DNA of 55,058 nt from NCBI GenBank assembly GCA_040756435.1, contig JBFLZD010000021.1, forward strand, positions 1-55,058, in the 5' to 3' direction. Source of the stretch: Spirochaetota bacterium. GTDB lineage: Bacteria; Spirochaetota; UBA4802; UB4802. Shown in pieces: positions 18,362 to 25,927 of the stretch. The notes under the pieces are model-generated. The model was not told the origin of the DNA. It saw only the letters and a list, made by a program, of their open reading frames with translations, and did no database searches. Made by a program: the position numbers and the translations under genes. Numbering within the stretch: the stretch's first letter is position 1; each line of letters begins with the position of its first letter.

Positions 18362-18714
18362 TTAAGATACTTATCAATAAAACTATTTAACTTTTTCAAC
18401 TTTGCAGGATTTACTTTGCCATCAAGCCACAATAAAAGATCTGCATTCACACCGCGGTTACAGTTGTATTCGTGATGAATCACAAAATTAGCAATTTCAA
18501 ATTTCAGCTTTTCAAAAATCTCTTCAGCAATACACAGATTTGAAGGCTCGGGTCCAATACAGTCAGCAATTTTTACGATGATCTCATGTTTGTTGATTTC
18601 TTTGATCTCTTCACGGTAAGGTTCGTCAAAAATACATTTTGCTAAACAAATATTATCAGAAGGGGATAAATACCATCCATTTATCCCAAAAGAAGCCTTA
18701 TTTTTCTTCTTCAT
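18358..18714 (-). CDS. Conserved-looking small protein of unknown function, coupled to queH
   Basis: I do not recognise this 118-residue protein. It is soluble, has three or four Cys (LAKCIFDEP, IADCIGPEP, NLCIAE, YNCNRG) and several charged helices, and lacks a signal peptide or membrane segment. The start is well supported by AGAGGGA about 8 bases before the ATG. The ATGA overlap with queH means the two are translated together, so it may serve tRNA modification or iron-sulfur supply, but that rests on context only. Confidence 0.6.
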   Translation of the reverse strand: MKKKNKASFGINGWYLSPSDNICLAKCIFDEPYREEIKEINKHEIIVKIADCIGPEPSNLCIAEEIFEKLKFEIANFVIHHEYNCNRGVNADLLLWLDGKVNPAKLKKLNSFIDKYLK

Positions 18715-18892
18715 TGATTATCCCTCTTGTACCATGGCTAGATATAAAAAATAAATACAACATAATATTTCTATAAAATATATAAAAATATTATCAAAAT
18801 GTCAAATATTTAAGGCTAAATTGCTCCATGAAACTAAATTTTTTTTTGATTCTCCATATATTTGTCATTGGTAAATAAAATTATTTTTTTGC

Positions 18893-18922
18893 TTGACATG
18901 ATTACATTCAATTGATTATTGA
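18893..18922 (+). promoter_or_regulatory. Candidate promoter of the aroF leader RNA
   Basis: A perfect -35 TTGACA at 18893-18898 is followed by AT-rich sequence with only weak -10 candidates (TATTGA at 18917-18922, 18-base spacer, or GATTAT at 18914-18919). A start near 18929 would place the leader peptide ATG at 18953 about 24 bases into the RNA. Confidence 0.45.
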
Positions 18923-18952
18923 TTTACACATCATTAAATGAATGTATTAACT

Positions 18953-19033
18953 ATGGAACTATCATTGTATAACATCATCAGCAAAAGCTATTATTTTTGG
19001 TTTTATTATTTTTATAGCAGGGCTCGTCTGTAG
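18953..19033 (+). CDS. Aromatic-amino-acid leader peptide (attenuator peptide)
   Basis: A 26-codon reading frame, too short for routine gene callers, contains a run of nine aromatic residues, YYFWFYYFY, at residues 13-21, plus one earlier Tyr. In total there are six Tyr, three Phe and one Trp. The stop is TAG at 19031. An in-frame upstream ATG at 18938 would add five residues. No strong Shine-Dalgarno is visible, so the start is uncertain. The position ahead of alternative hairpins and DAHP synthase is exactly that of leader peptides in trp/phe/tyr attenuators. Ribosome stalling at Tyr/Phe codons would report shortage of the pathway's end products. Confidence 0.75.
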   Translation: MELSLYNIISKSYYFWFYYFYSRARL

Positions 19034-19079
19034 CTTTTGCTGATGCTGTTATATATGCAAGGGCCGCAGGCGGGTAGCC
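18966..19079 (+). promoter_or_regulatory. Attenuator RNA: leader hairpin and antiterminator segments
   Basis: CATCAGCAAAAGCTA (18976-18990) is perfectly complementary to TAGCTTTTGCTGATG (19031-19045). After one mismatch the pairing runs on for nine more pairs (18966-18974 with 19047-19055, one G-U). The aromatic codons lie in its loop. GGCTCGTCTG (19021-19030) can instead pair with CAGGCG (19067-19072) and AGCC (19076-19079), skipping three bases. That pairing is incompatible with both the leader hairpin and the terminator, so it is a candidate antiterminator. A ribosome stalled on the aromatic run would mask the first arm and free 19021-19030; a ribosome at the stop codon would cover it. Confidence 0.65.
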
Positions 19080-19096
19080 GGCGGCCTTTGTTATTT
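19059..19096 (+). terminator. Intrinsic terminator inside the aroF leader
   Basis: AAGGGCCGC (19059-19067) pairs with GCGGCCTTT (19081-19089), nine pairs with one G-U. It is extended at the top by GGC (19069-19071) with GCC (19077-19079) and followed by a U-rich TTTGTTATTT. It lies upstream of the structural gene, as an attenuator terminator should. Confidence 0.75.
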
Positions 19097-19159
19097 AAGG
19101 ATTCATGTATAAGGCCGCCACCCTCCGGGCTCGTGAATGAATTTTCAAATTTACGGAGG
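19080..19159 (+). promoter_or_regulatory. Alternative hairpin and Shine-Dalgarno-masking sequence before aroF
   Basis: GGCGGCCTT (19080-19088), the terminator's 3' arm, is also fully complementary to AAGGCCGCC (19111-19119). Just beyond, CCTCCG (19122-19127) is complementary to CGGAGG (19154-19159), the ribosome-binding site of the DAHP synthase gene. The mRNA could therefore also be controlled at translation. Both pairings are seen directly; their use is inferred. Confidence 0.45.
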
Positions 19160-19164
19160 AATAT

Positions 19165-20040
19165 ATGGCCACATGTAATGCAGATCCTGCTCCATTATCT
19201 TGCAGTATTACCAATGGTGCAACACCATCATCACCACTTTATAGCAAAACATATCGTGATAGTACGGTAATTCACCTACCCTATAACATATCAATATCGG
19301 AAAGCACATTATCAGTTATAGCGGGACCATGCTCTATTGAATCAGAAGAACAAATTATGGCAACCGCTGAATTTGTAAAAAAATCAGGTGCTACAATATT
19401 ACGGGGTGGTGCTTTCAAACCAAGAACATCACCTTATGCATTTCAGGGCATGGGGATAACTGGCTTACAGCTGTTACGAAAAGCTGGTAATTATTTCAGG
19501 ATGCCAATCATTACAGAAGTTTTGGACAGTGAAGATATCTCTATTGTGGCTGACTATGCTGATATCCTCCAGGTTGGCGCACGCAATTGCCAAAATTTTT
19601 CCCTGCTGCGGAAATTGGGGAAAATCCGTAAACCAGTGCTTCTAAAACGTGGAATGATGGTTACCATAAAAGAGTTTTTAATGGCTGCAGAATATATATT
19701 AGCTGAAGGTAATGAAAATGTCATACTGTGCGAAAGAGGCATCAGAACATTTGAAACAGAAACCCGTAATACACTGGACATATCGGCAGTGCCTGTTTTA
19801 AAGCATAAAACACACCTGCCTGTTATTGTCGACCCTTCACATGCAGCAGGTAACTGGAAGCTCATTCATCCATTAGCACTTGCTGCGCTTGCTGCAGGCG
19901 CTGATGGCCTGATGATTGAATGCCATATAAGCCCGGAATCAGCATTATGTGATGGTGAACAATCGTTACGTCCTGATAAATTTGCTCTTTTAATGAATGA
20001 TGTACAAAAGATGAATACCTTGCTCAACAAAAAACTTTGA
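19165..20040 (+). CDS. aroF: 3-Deoxy-7-phosphoheptulonate (DAHP) synthase, type I-beta
   Basis: This enzyme condenses phosphoenolpyruvate and erythrose-4-phosphate in the first step of the shikimate pathway. Motifs are AGPCSIES (about residue 52), [42 protein letters not shown] and [11 protein letters not shown], with metal and substrate ligands intact. The protein is 291 residues. Its first 45 are low-complexity and do not form the N-terminal ferredoxin-like or ACT regulatory domain present in some I-beta enzymes, so feedback inhibition by Phe/Tyr may be absent. That fits control by the aromatic attenuator upstream. GGAGGA sits five to ten bases before the ATG. Confidence 0.94.
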   Translation: MATCNADPAPLSCSITNGATPSSPLYSKTYRDSTVIHLPYNISISESTLSVIAGPCSIESEEQIMATAEFVKKSGATILRGGAFKPRTSPYAFQGMGITGLQLLRKAGNYFRMPIITEVLDSEDISIVADYADILQVGARNCQNFSLLRKLGKIRKPVLLKRGMMVTIKEFLMAAEYILAEGNENVILCERGIRTFETETRNTLDISAVPVLKHKTHLPVIVDPSHAAGNWKLIHPLALAALAAGADGLMIECHISPESALCDGEQSLRPDKFALLMNDVQKMNTLLNKKL

Positions 20041-20045
20041 TATAT

Positions 20046-20966
20046 CTAAACATAAACCAATTGTACAGGTATGCCAATGGAAACTTTTAATGAACCATCA
20101 CAGTGATACAGGTCGCCATCCATAGTATACATAAACGGTTTGGTTGAATGTATTTCTATTGTGCTAACAACTTTTTCAATGTAATCTTTATGGTTTATAG
20201 GTGAGCCATTTTTTAGTTTTAGTACATTCTTTGCCAGTTCCCCTGGTTTCATTGCACAAACTATGGTATGAAATTTATCATTATTTTCATTTGCTCTGTA
20301 TAATGGATAAAACCCCATGCCTATAGTCTCTATGGTTCCTGCAAGAATCCCCAATACTTTTGAATACGGCATACTTTCATCATCACATTTAATATTTCCT
20401 TCAAATCCTTTAAATAAATTTGAATGTTCTTTAGCCAATGCCTCATAAATACTGTTAAATATTAAGCCTACCAGTTTAGTATAGCTTTTGCCTATGCCAT
20501 AGTAAGTTTCCAGAAAATCTGAAACAAGACCATTGCCAAATAAAAAACAGTGATTTTTTTCTATACACATTGTTTTACGACTTACAACGCTGATATTCTT
20601 GCCATTGTTCATGGCAACAATTGTCCTCTGCAATATCGACTCTGCATCACCATTTAAATTAATACTATTAGCAACGTTGTTCATTGTGCCACCTTTTAAT
20701 ATTAACACAGGAGGCAGGTTATTTTTATACACAGTTGCAAACTGTGTAATAACATGATGTAATGTACCATCACCGCCTGAAGGAGCTATATAATCAATAC
20801 CCATATTTTTAAACTCACGCGCTACATCAGCAATTTCTTCTATTGATTTTGTATATTTCACTATGACGTTATCCCGCCCAATTTTTTCAGATATACCTTT
20901 GGGACTTTTCTTTGATAATTTATATTTCCTTGAGTTGAGATTAACAATAACACCAATCTTTTTCAT
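20046..20966 (-). CDS. Diacylglycerol-kinase-family lipid kinase
   Basis: The DAGK catalytic domain is recognisable from VIVNLNSRK at the start, the nucleotide-binding PSGGDGTLHHVI (about residue 80), and LKGGTMNNVANS. This corresponds to the LPxGTxNxxA loop, but with KGG for PxG. The C-terminal half is the beta-sandwich of the family (YTMDGDLY near the end). Family members phosphorylate diacylglycerol, sphingoid or other lipids. AAAGGA precedes the ATG. It converges with aroF across a 5-base gap and appears monocistronic. The lipid substrate is unknown. Confidence 0.87.
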   Translation of the reverse strand: MKKIGVIVNLNSRKYKLSKKSPKGISEKIGRDNVIVKYTKSIEEIADVAREFKNMGIDYIAPSGGDGTLHHVITQFATVYKNNLPPVLILKGGTMNNVANSINLNGDAESILQRTIVAMNNGKNISVVSRKTMCIEKNHCFLFGNGLVSDFLETYYGIGKSYTKLVGLIFNSIYEALAKEHSNLFKGFEGNIKCDDESMPYSKVLGILAGTIETIGMGFYPLYRANENNDKFHTIVCAMKPGELAKNVLKLKNGSPINHKDYIEKVVSTIEIHSTKPFMYTMDGDLYHCDGSLKVSIGIPVQLVYV

Positions 20967-21273
20967 ATGGTATCCTTTATATGTTATGATATAATTTCAC
21001 AATGATTTTGTATTTTCTATGTATGCATGGTATATGTGTCAAACCTTTTTGGTTATGGGCAAATCTAAAAACTGCTTCCTTCCTAAATTTTTATATAATA
21101 TTAAAGAAGTTTTATCCTTATTTATTATGCCCACAATGGAACATCCAAGTAAACAATTTTTTTACAAATCCCCTTATTATTAAAAATATATTGACTGGAT
21201 CTTTATTGCAAGAAAATATATATTGCAAATAACAAAATTGTTATATCAAATTATAGTTGGATTGTAATCTTTT
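20967..21273. other. Divergent intergenic region without a supported gene
   Basis: Between the lipid-kinase gene (minus) and the SGNH-like gene (plus) there is AT-rich sequence. A 76-codon frame (21002-21232) lacks a ribosome site and has composition like random AT-rich DNA. TTGACT at 21191-21196 is a possible -35 box for the SGNH-like gene with no good -10. Nothing else is called. Confidence 0.55.
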
Positions 21274-21831
21274 ATGGCAATTATTTGTATACGTGGTGGG
21301 TCTCTATCAGCGGGACATAATGTTATTACATCATATGTCGATATACTTTCCCATGATGGGCTGCTTCAAGCTCATACATTAATTAATCTTTCAAAATTGG
21401 GCGATAGTTCCTTTGAAGGAGTGTGGCAGTTTGATACTGTACTATTGCATAAGCCAGATATTTTGATACTGCATTTTGGAATAGATGATATTTATAGGCC
21501 AGTCTACCGTTCAGAATTTAAGGAAAACCTTGTACGAATGGTACAGAAAGCACGCAATGCATCAATTAATCATATTATTCTGCCAACACTACATCTGGTT
21601 AGAAATCAATACGACATGAATGCAGTAGACGTTTTTACACGTACTGTACGTGAAGTAGCATTAGATATGGATTGTTTGCTTGCAATGGTGCATATTGAAT
21701 GGATAAACTATCTCTATGAAACAGGACAAAGCTTAGATAGGCTATTAACTGTCGATGATAGATATCCCAATGAACAGGGACATGCATTAATTGCTGAAGC
21801 GATCAAGAAAAAGTTGGTACATTTATTGTAA
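21274..21831 (+). CDS. SGNH/GDSL-like hydrolase-fold protein with altered catalytic residues
   Basis: The block pattern is that of SGNH hydrolases: block I GGSLSAGHN (usual GDSxxxG, the catalytic Ser kept), block III ILHFGIDDIYR (usual GxND), and block V VDDRYPNEQGHALIAEAI (usual DxxHPN). The block III Asn is Asp here, and the block V His position is Tyr, although a His follows two residues after the Gln. The protein may be inactive, or may use another His. It is 185 residues with no signal peptide. The region upstream (20967-21273) has no credible gene. A 14-bp hairpin terminator overlaps its stop codon. Confidence 0.65.
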   Translation: MAIICIRGGSLSAGHNVITSYVDILSHDGLLQAHTLINLSKLGDSSFEGVWQFDTVLLHKPDILILHFGIDDIYRPVYRSEFKENLVRMVQKARNASINHIILPTLHLVRNQYDMNAVDVFTRTVREVALDMDCLLAMVHIEWINYLYETGQSLDRLLTVDDRYPNEQGHALIAEAIKKKLVHLL

Positions 21832-21858
21832 GGGCACAATTCAGTGTGCCCTTACAAT
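21825..21858. terminator. Bidirectional terminator between convergent genes
   Basis: ATTGTAAGGGCACA (21825-21838) and TGTGCCCTTACAAT (21845-21858) form a perfect 14-bp stem with a six-base loop. It includes the TAA stop of the SGNH-like gene. No long T-run follows, so Rho-independent strength is uncertain, but the position between convergent genes is typical. Confidence 0.75.
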
Positions 21859-21877
21859 AACTTTATTAATATACTAA

Positions 21878-22867
21878 CTACATTATATTACCTGCAATTT
21901 TTTTAATCTGTTCTTCAGCTTCTTTGTTCATCTTTTCAAGTAGCTGTGCACAAGTTGGTATATCATCTATAAGTCCTATGGATTGTCCAACCATCAGTGG
22001 TGCTGCATCTACATCACCCTGTTCCCATGCTTTACTCATTCGTTCACCTGATATTAATGGGAACAGTTCCTCAAAGCCTCCACCTCGTTGTTCAATTTCC
22101 AATATTTTATTAACTACTTCATTTTTCAAAGCCCTTCCTTGTAAATGCAGGCTTTTCATGATAAGTGTCGTTTCATACTCCTGACGTTTGACAAGCTCCT
22201 GTTTAATATTATCATGTACCTCACATTCTTTTGTAGCTATAAAGCGGCTTGCCATCATAACGCCTTCAGCACCTAACATCAGCGCCGCTGCCATAGTTTT
22301 CCCATTTGCAATACCACCAACTGTAATAACTGGAATTTTTACAGTCTGTGCAATTTTTGTCGTTAACACCATGGTTGTTACATCATCATTTAACGGATGT
22401 CCGCCTTCCTCTATACCCGCTGCATAAATTCCATCGTATCCAACGTGTTCAGCATGAACGGCATGCCGTACTGCACCCACTTTATGAAAAAGTTTTACAC
22501 CTGCTTTTTTCAGCATGTCAATATATTCCATACCACAAGCTTTATCAATAGGTGCTCCTGAAACTTCAATTCCTGCAACCTTTTCTTCAGCACATACTTT
22601 AAGATACATTTTATGATGCTCCCCTGTGATACGAACAGAAGGTAGTATTGTGACATTGACAAAAAATGGTTTGTCGGTTAATTTTCGTGTTTCACGGATA
22701 GCATTTCTGAATTCTTCTTCGGTATTGTAATTACCTGCTGTGAGATTCCCTATCCCACCTGCATTTGAAATTGCAGCACATAATTTTGGCTTACACAACC
22801 ACATCATTGCACCACAAATAATAGGATATTTAACCCCAATCATCTCAGTAATCTTTGTTTTAATCAT
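21878..22867 (-). CDS. Nitronate monooxygenase / FabK-like FMN enzyme
   Basis: The TIM-barrel FMN-binding family is clear: YPIICGAMMWLCKPKL and SNAGGIGNLTAG at the N-terminus, the GVKLFHKVG and EEGGHPL region, PVITVGGIANG with the phosphate-binding loop, and LGAEGVMMASRF. Family members oxidise nitronates or reduce enoyl-ACP using FMN. AGGAGAG precedes the ATG. It is the last gene of a three-gene operon with a flavin/iron-sulfur reductase and a CrtI-like flavoprotein, so a reductive role supplied with electrons by its neighbour is plausible. The true substrate is unknown. Confidence 0.87.
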   Translation of the reverse strand: MIKTKITEMIGVKYPIICGAMMWLCKPKLCAAISNAGGIGNLTAGNYNTEEEFRNAIRETRKLTDKPFFVNVTILPSVRITGEHHKMYLKVCAEEKVAGIEVSGAPIDKACGMEYIDMLKKAGVKLFHKVGAVRHAVHAEHVGYDGIYAAGIEEGGHPLNDDVTTMVLTTKIAQTVKIPVITVGGIANGKTMAAALMLGAEGVMMASRFIATKECEVHDNIKQELVKRQEYETTLIMKSLHLQGRALKNEVVNKILEIEQRGGGFEELFPLISGERMSKAWEQGDVDAAPLMVGQSIGLIDDIPTCAQLLEKMNKEAEEQIKKIAGNIM

Positions 22868-22894
22868 ATAGAAACTCTCCTAAAAAATATTGTA

Positions 22895-24043
22895 TTAAAT
22901 TATTATCTCACAATCACTGATTGGAAATGCTGCGCATGAATGGATGTACCCAAAACGCCTATCGGCCTGTCTAAGTTTTACTCCTTCAGGTTGATATACT
23001 TTACCACTCACTAACTTAACCCTGCACAAACTGCATTCACCGCTTCGGCACAGTGATGGTACCACAATCCCATTTTTTTCAAGTGACTGAAGCAATGGTT
23101 CACCTGCACTAACGGTAAAACTGTTTTTCCCTCGTACTTTAATAACAAAGGTTGTGTTTCTATTAATATCTTTTGGCCATCCTGGCTGCGCAAAGACATC
23201 AGTGGGTACACCGTACATCTCCATTCGTAGCTGCTTTGGTTTTAATTCAAGCGGCTGCAATTCTTTGAGCAAATGTTCATATAATGCCTGTGGTCCGCAG
23301 ATAAAGAATGTTTTATCGGAACTATCGCCCACTACTTCTTTTATGATTTTTGCTGTAATGTACCCTTTATATGTGCCTGTGCCTTCTTCAAGTACGGGGA
23401 TATAGTGAAAATATGAATATTTGGAAGCTAGCATAGAAAAGTAATCATGAAAAATCAGCTCACCTGCATTTTTACTTCCATAGATAAGCCATATTTCCAT
23501 TTCAGTTCCTGTATTGATAGCATGTTGTATCATTGACTTAAATGGCGTTATACCACTACCACCTGCAATACAGACAAGTTTCTTGCTATGGATAATGGGA
23601 TTATGATAAAAATTACCTGCAGGGGCTGATATCTGCAAACTATCGCCTATGGTAATGCTATCAAGTAGAAAGCTTGATACTAAACCGCCCTCAACACGGC
23701 GTACTGTTATATCATAATAGACAATTTCATCTGGCGAAGACGATATGCTGTATGGACGTGATGTGCGTATTCCATTGATTTCAACAATCACCGATATATA
23801 TTGACCAGCCTGAAACGGTGGAAGATATTTTTGTTTTGATGCCAGCCGCAATGTTTTTGTTGATTGTGTTTCTTCTATAACATCAATTACCTTAACATCA
23901 ATGTTCTGCGGATGCAACCGTTCAACATATTTTTTTGCAAGGCCTCTGTCCAATCTATAATTATATCCGTAGCGTTTCAGTACTTCTATATCTGTTATAA
24001 CTTTGTCATATCCTTCAAGCTGTTTTAATATCTGGCTGTCCAT
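22895..24043 (-). CDS. Flavin/[2Fe-2S] electron-transfer reductase (ferredoxin-NAD(P)+ reductase-like)
   Basis: Three modules are seen after an unusual 45-residue N-terminal extension. An FAD domain has RPYSISSSP (about residue 95-103), an NAD(P) domain has CIAGGSGITPFKSM and FFICGPQALYE, and a C-terminal plant-type [2Fe-2S] ferredoxin domain has CRSGECSLC (C-x4-C-x2-C) and a distal Cys in YIHSCA. Such proteins pass electrons from NAD(P)H to an oxygenase, desaturase or reductase. GGGGGT supports the start. It lies 10 bases after the CrtI-like gene and 27 bases before the FMN enzyme, so it is the likely electron donor of this operon. Confidence 0.9.
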   Translation of the reverse strand: MDSQILKQLEGYDKVITDIEVLKRYGYNYRLDRGLAKKYVERLHPQNIDVKVIDVIEETQSTKTLRLASKQKYLPPFQAGQYISVIVEINGIRTSRPYSISSSPDEIVYYDITVRRVEGGLVSSFLLDSITIGDSLQISAPAGNFYHNPIIHSKKLVCIAGGSGITPFKSMIQHAINTGTEMEIWLIYGSKNAGELIFHDYFSMLASKYSYFHYIPVLEEGTGTYKGYITAKIIKEVVGDSSDKTFFICGPQALYEHLLKELQPLELKPKQLRMEMYGVPTDVFAQPGWPKDINRNTTFVIKVRGKNSFTVSAGEPLLQSLEKNGIVVPSLCRSGECSLCRVKLVSGKVYQPEGVKLRQADRRFGYIHSCAAFPISDCEIII

Positions 24044-24053
24044 GTGTTACCCC

Positions 24054-25541
24054 CTATTTATTTCTCATTTCTTTCAGGATAGCGCGTGCAGCTGAATGCC
24101 CTGAAGTGAGTGTTGGCTGATAACCAGCAGAACCATACCAGCTGCCTGCACAATACAGCCCATCAACAGGCGGTTTTGGCGAAACAAACAACGTAGAGTC
24201 TTTCACATACTGGTCAAATCCGTACGCTCCGCCACCTGGATGTCCCAAATAGCGCATATGGGTAATTGGTGTCGCTATCTCCATTTCTTCAATATGGCTA
24301 ATAAGTCCCGGGAAAACTTTTTCTGCATTTTTCAGCATGGCTTCAGCACATCGGCATTTTTCATCATTGTACTGATGGGGAGGCACTTTCAGCCATGGTT
24401 CGGCATACTTCATGGTAACCAATACAACCTGCGATGTCCCTTTTGGCACCATTTCATTGTCAAAAACATTATAACAGGTTAATATGAATGAACTTTGATC
24501 AGTTTCAAGTGTTTTCGATAGTTCATAATCAAAATCCATATTTGTGGTGTTGCTGATAAAATTTGTTTCTTCATTAATGCCAACTTCATGATACTCACAA
24601 TCCAGACCGCAATATATGGTAAAGAACGATGTCCCCACGCTGCTTCCTTTATATTGATCCAGAATTTTCTGATTTTCCCCATCATCCATCATATCTACAA
24701 ATGTGCTTATTGCTGAAGCATTGGACAGCACATACTTAGATTCAAACTGCTGACCAGCAGCTGTCCTAACGCCACAAGCCTTATTGTTTTTAACCAATAT
24801 TTTTTCAACTTCAGTATTGAACAATACCTCTCCGCCATTTTCATATACCACTTCCAGCATTGCATTTGACAGCATCTGCGAACCGCCTTTAATATGATAT
24901 GGTTTAAACTCTACATATGAAAAGAGCAATGCTGCCATATCACTGAAACAAAGTTTGGAAGGTGGCAGTCCCATGTATGTCCAGTATGGGCTTATGACTG
25001 CTTTTAGTAACGGATCATTAAAATATTCATCAAGTACTGATTGAGTATCTTTTAAAGCATATTTGTAATATAAGGGATATTTTTTTGGATTAATATCTGG
25101 GTCATTTAAGTAAAATGCACCAATAACTTCAGTGAAAAACTGCCATACAAAATCAAAAAACTTCTTTATTGCATCCTTTTCTTTAGGGAACTTGTCCTGC
25201 AACACTTTAATCAGTTCTTCTTTATTTGTGGGCAAAGTTACATCGATAACACCAGGTAACACAACCCGGTAAAGTTTTTCCATTTCAACAAATTCCAGTT
25301 TATTCAGCACACCAATGCTATCCAGTACACTTCTTAGTGGTCCTGGCCGTTCAGGAGTACCCAACCCGCTTAACTGATGAAGCGAGACTTCAAACTCAAA
25401 TCTACCCCGGCAAAAGCTTGTTGCACACCCGCCGGGAATGTTGTGCTTTTCTATTAAAAGGATTTTAACTCCTTTTCGGGCAAGAGTAGCAGCTGCAGAT
25501 AAACCCGCATTTCCTGCACCAATAATTATTACATCATACAT
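24054..25541 (-). CDS. CrtI/phytoene-desaturase-family FAD oxidoreductase
   Basis: This 495-residue flavoprotein starts with the dinucleotide-binding GAGNAGLSAAATLARKG and IEKHNIPGGCATSF. It has the family's KGGSQMLSNAMLEVV segment near residue 220 and closes with the FAD motif LYCAGSWYGSAGYQPTLTSGHSAAR. It belongs with phytoene desaturases, carotenoid isomerases and retinol saturases, so it should act on an isoprenoid or polyene substrate. A strong AAGGAGG lies 7 bases before the ATG. It leads a three-gene redox operon. No other carotenoid genes (crtB, crtE) are in the window, so a carotenoid role is unproven. Confidence 0.87.
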   Translation of the reverse strand: MYDVIIIGAGNAGLSAAATLARKGVKILLIEKHNIPGGCATSFCRGRFEFEVSLHQLSGLGTPERPGPLRSVLDSIGVLNKLEFVEMEKLYRVVLPGVIDVTLPTNKEELIKVLQDKFPKEKDAIKKFFDFVWQFFTEVIGAFYLNDPDINPKKYPLYYKYALKDTQSVLDEYFNDPLLKAVISPYWTYMGLPPSKLCFSDMAALLFSYVEFKPYHIKGGSQMLSNAMLEVVYENGGEVLFNTEVEKILVKNNKACGVRTAAGQQFESKYVLSNASAISTFVDMMDDGENQKILDQYKGSSVGTSFFTIYCGLDCEYHEVGINEETNFISNTTNMDFDYELSKTLETDQSSFILTCYNVFDNEMVPKGTSQVVLVTMKYAEPWLKVPPHQYNDEKCRCAEAMLKNAEKVFPGLISHIEEMEIATPITHMRYLGHPGGGAYGFDQYVKDSTLFVSPKPPVDGLYCAGSWYGSAGYQPTLTSGHSAARAILKEMRNK

Positions 25542-25670
25542 TGTAGAACCTCCTTTAACATAACATTGTTATGTTAAAAAACTAAGAATTTTAGTCAACT
25601 ATTTTTAAACAAAAAAAGTATTAAATCTCCAACTAAATTCAGTAATAATTCCTTAAAAAATATCATAATG

Positions 25671-25720
25671 AATATAGTGTACGCCCCGCCGCCAAAGGCT
25701 GCGGGGGTGTACACTATATT
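25671..25720. repeat. 50-bp GC-cored inverted repeat
   Basis: The outer arms AATATAGTGTAC (25671-25682) and GTACACTATATT (25709-25720) are perfect complements. Inside lies a GC-rich core, CCCCGCCGCC against GGCTGCGGGG, with an AAA(G) tip. The core contrasts sharply with the AT-rich surroundings. It lies in the 386-base gap between the CrtI-like gene and citrate synthase. It could be a bidirectional terminator, a REP-like element or an operator with a cruciform core. The rest of the gap holds only AT-rich sequence and the terminator at 25870. Confidence 0.7.
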
Positions 25721-25869
25721 ATATTTTGTTCAAATTTCCACATTTAGGAATAATTAATAAACTAAGTTTATCATTTATATAAAATACTTCGCTAACGATC
25801 TATAAAGTCACGCATACACTCTTTTTTTTGTTGAGACTATATGATTATTATAAATTATCACCAAAAACT

Positions 25870-25898
25870 AAAAGAGAGGCATGACCAACCTCTCTTTT
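25870..25898 (-). terminator. Intrinsic terminator of citrate synthase
   Basis: AAAAGAGAGG (25870-25879) pairs with CCTCTCTTTT (25889-25898) over a nine-base loop. Read on the minus strand, it follows the citrate synthase stop at 25928 and ends in a T-rich run. Confidence 0.85.
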
Positions 25899-25927
25899 AA
25901 AAAATTTTTTAACATATCCTGATATAT

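Noticed and set aside
19098-19140. T-box-like AGGGTGG motif near aroF
   Set aside because: The motif is found only on the minus strand, opposite to aroF, and no specifier loop or antiterminator of T-box type is seen.
21002-21232. 76-codon frame upstream of the SGNH-like gene
   Set aside because: It lacks a ribosome-binding site and shows random composition; it lies in a divergent promoter region.
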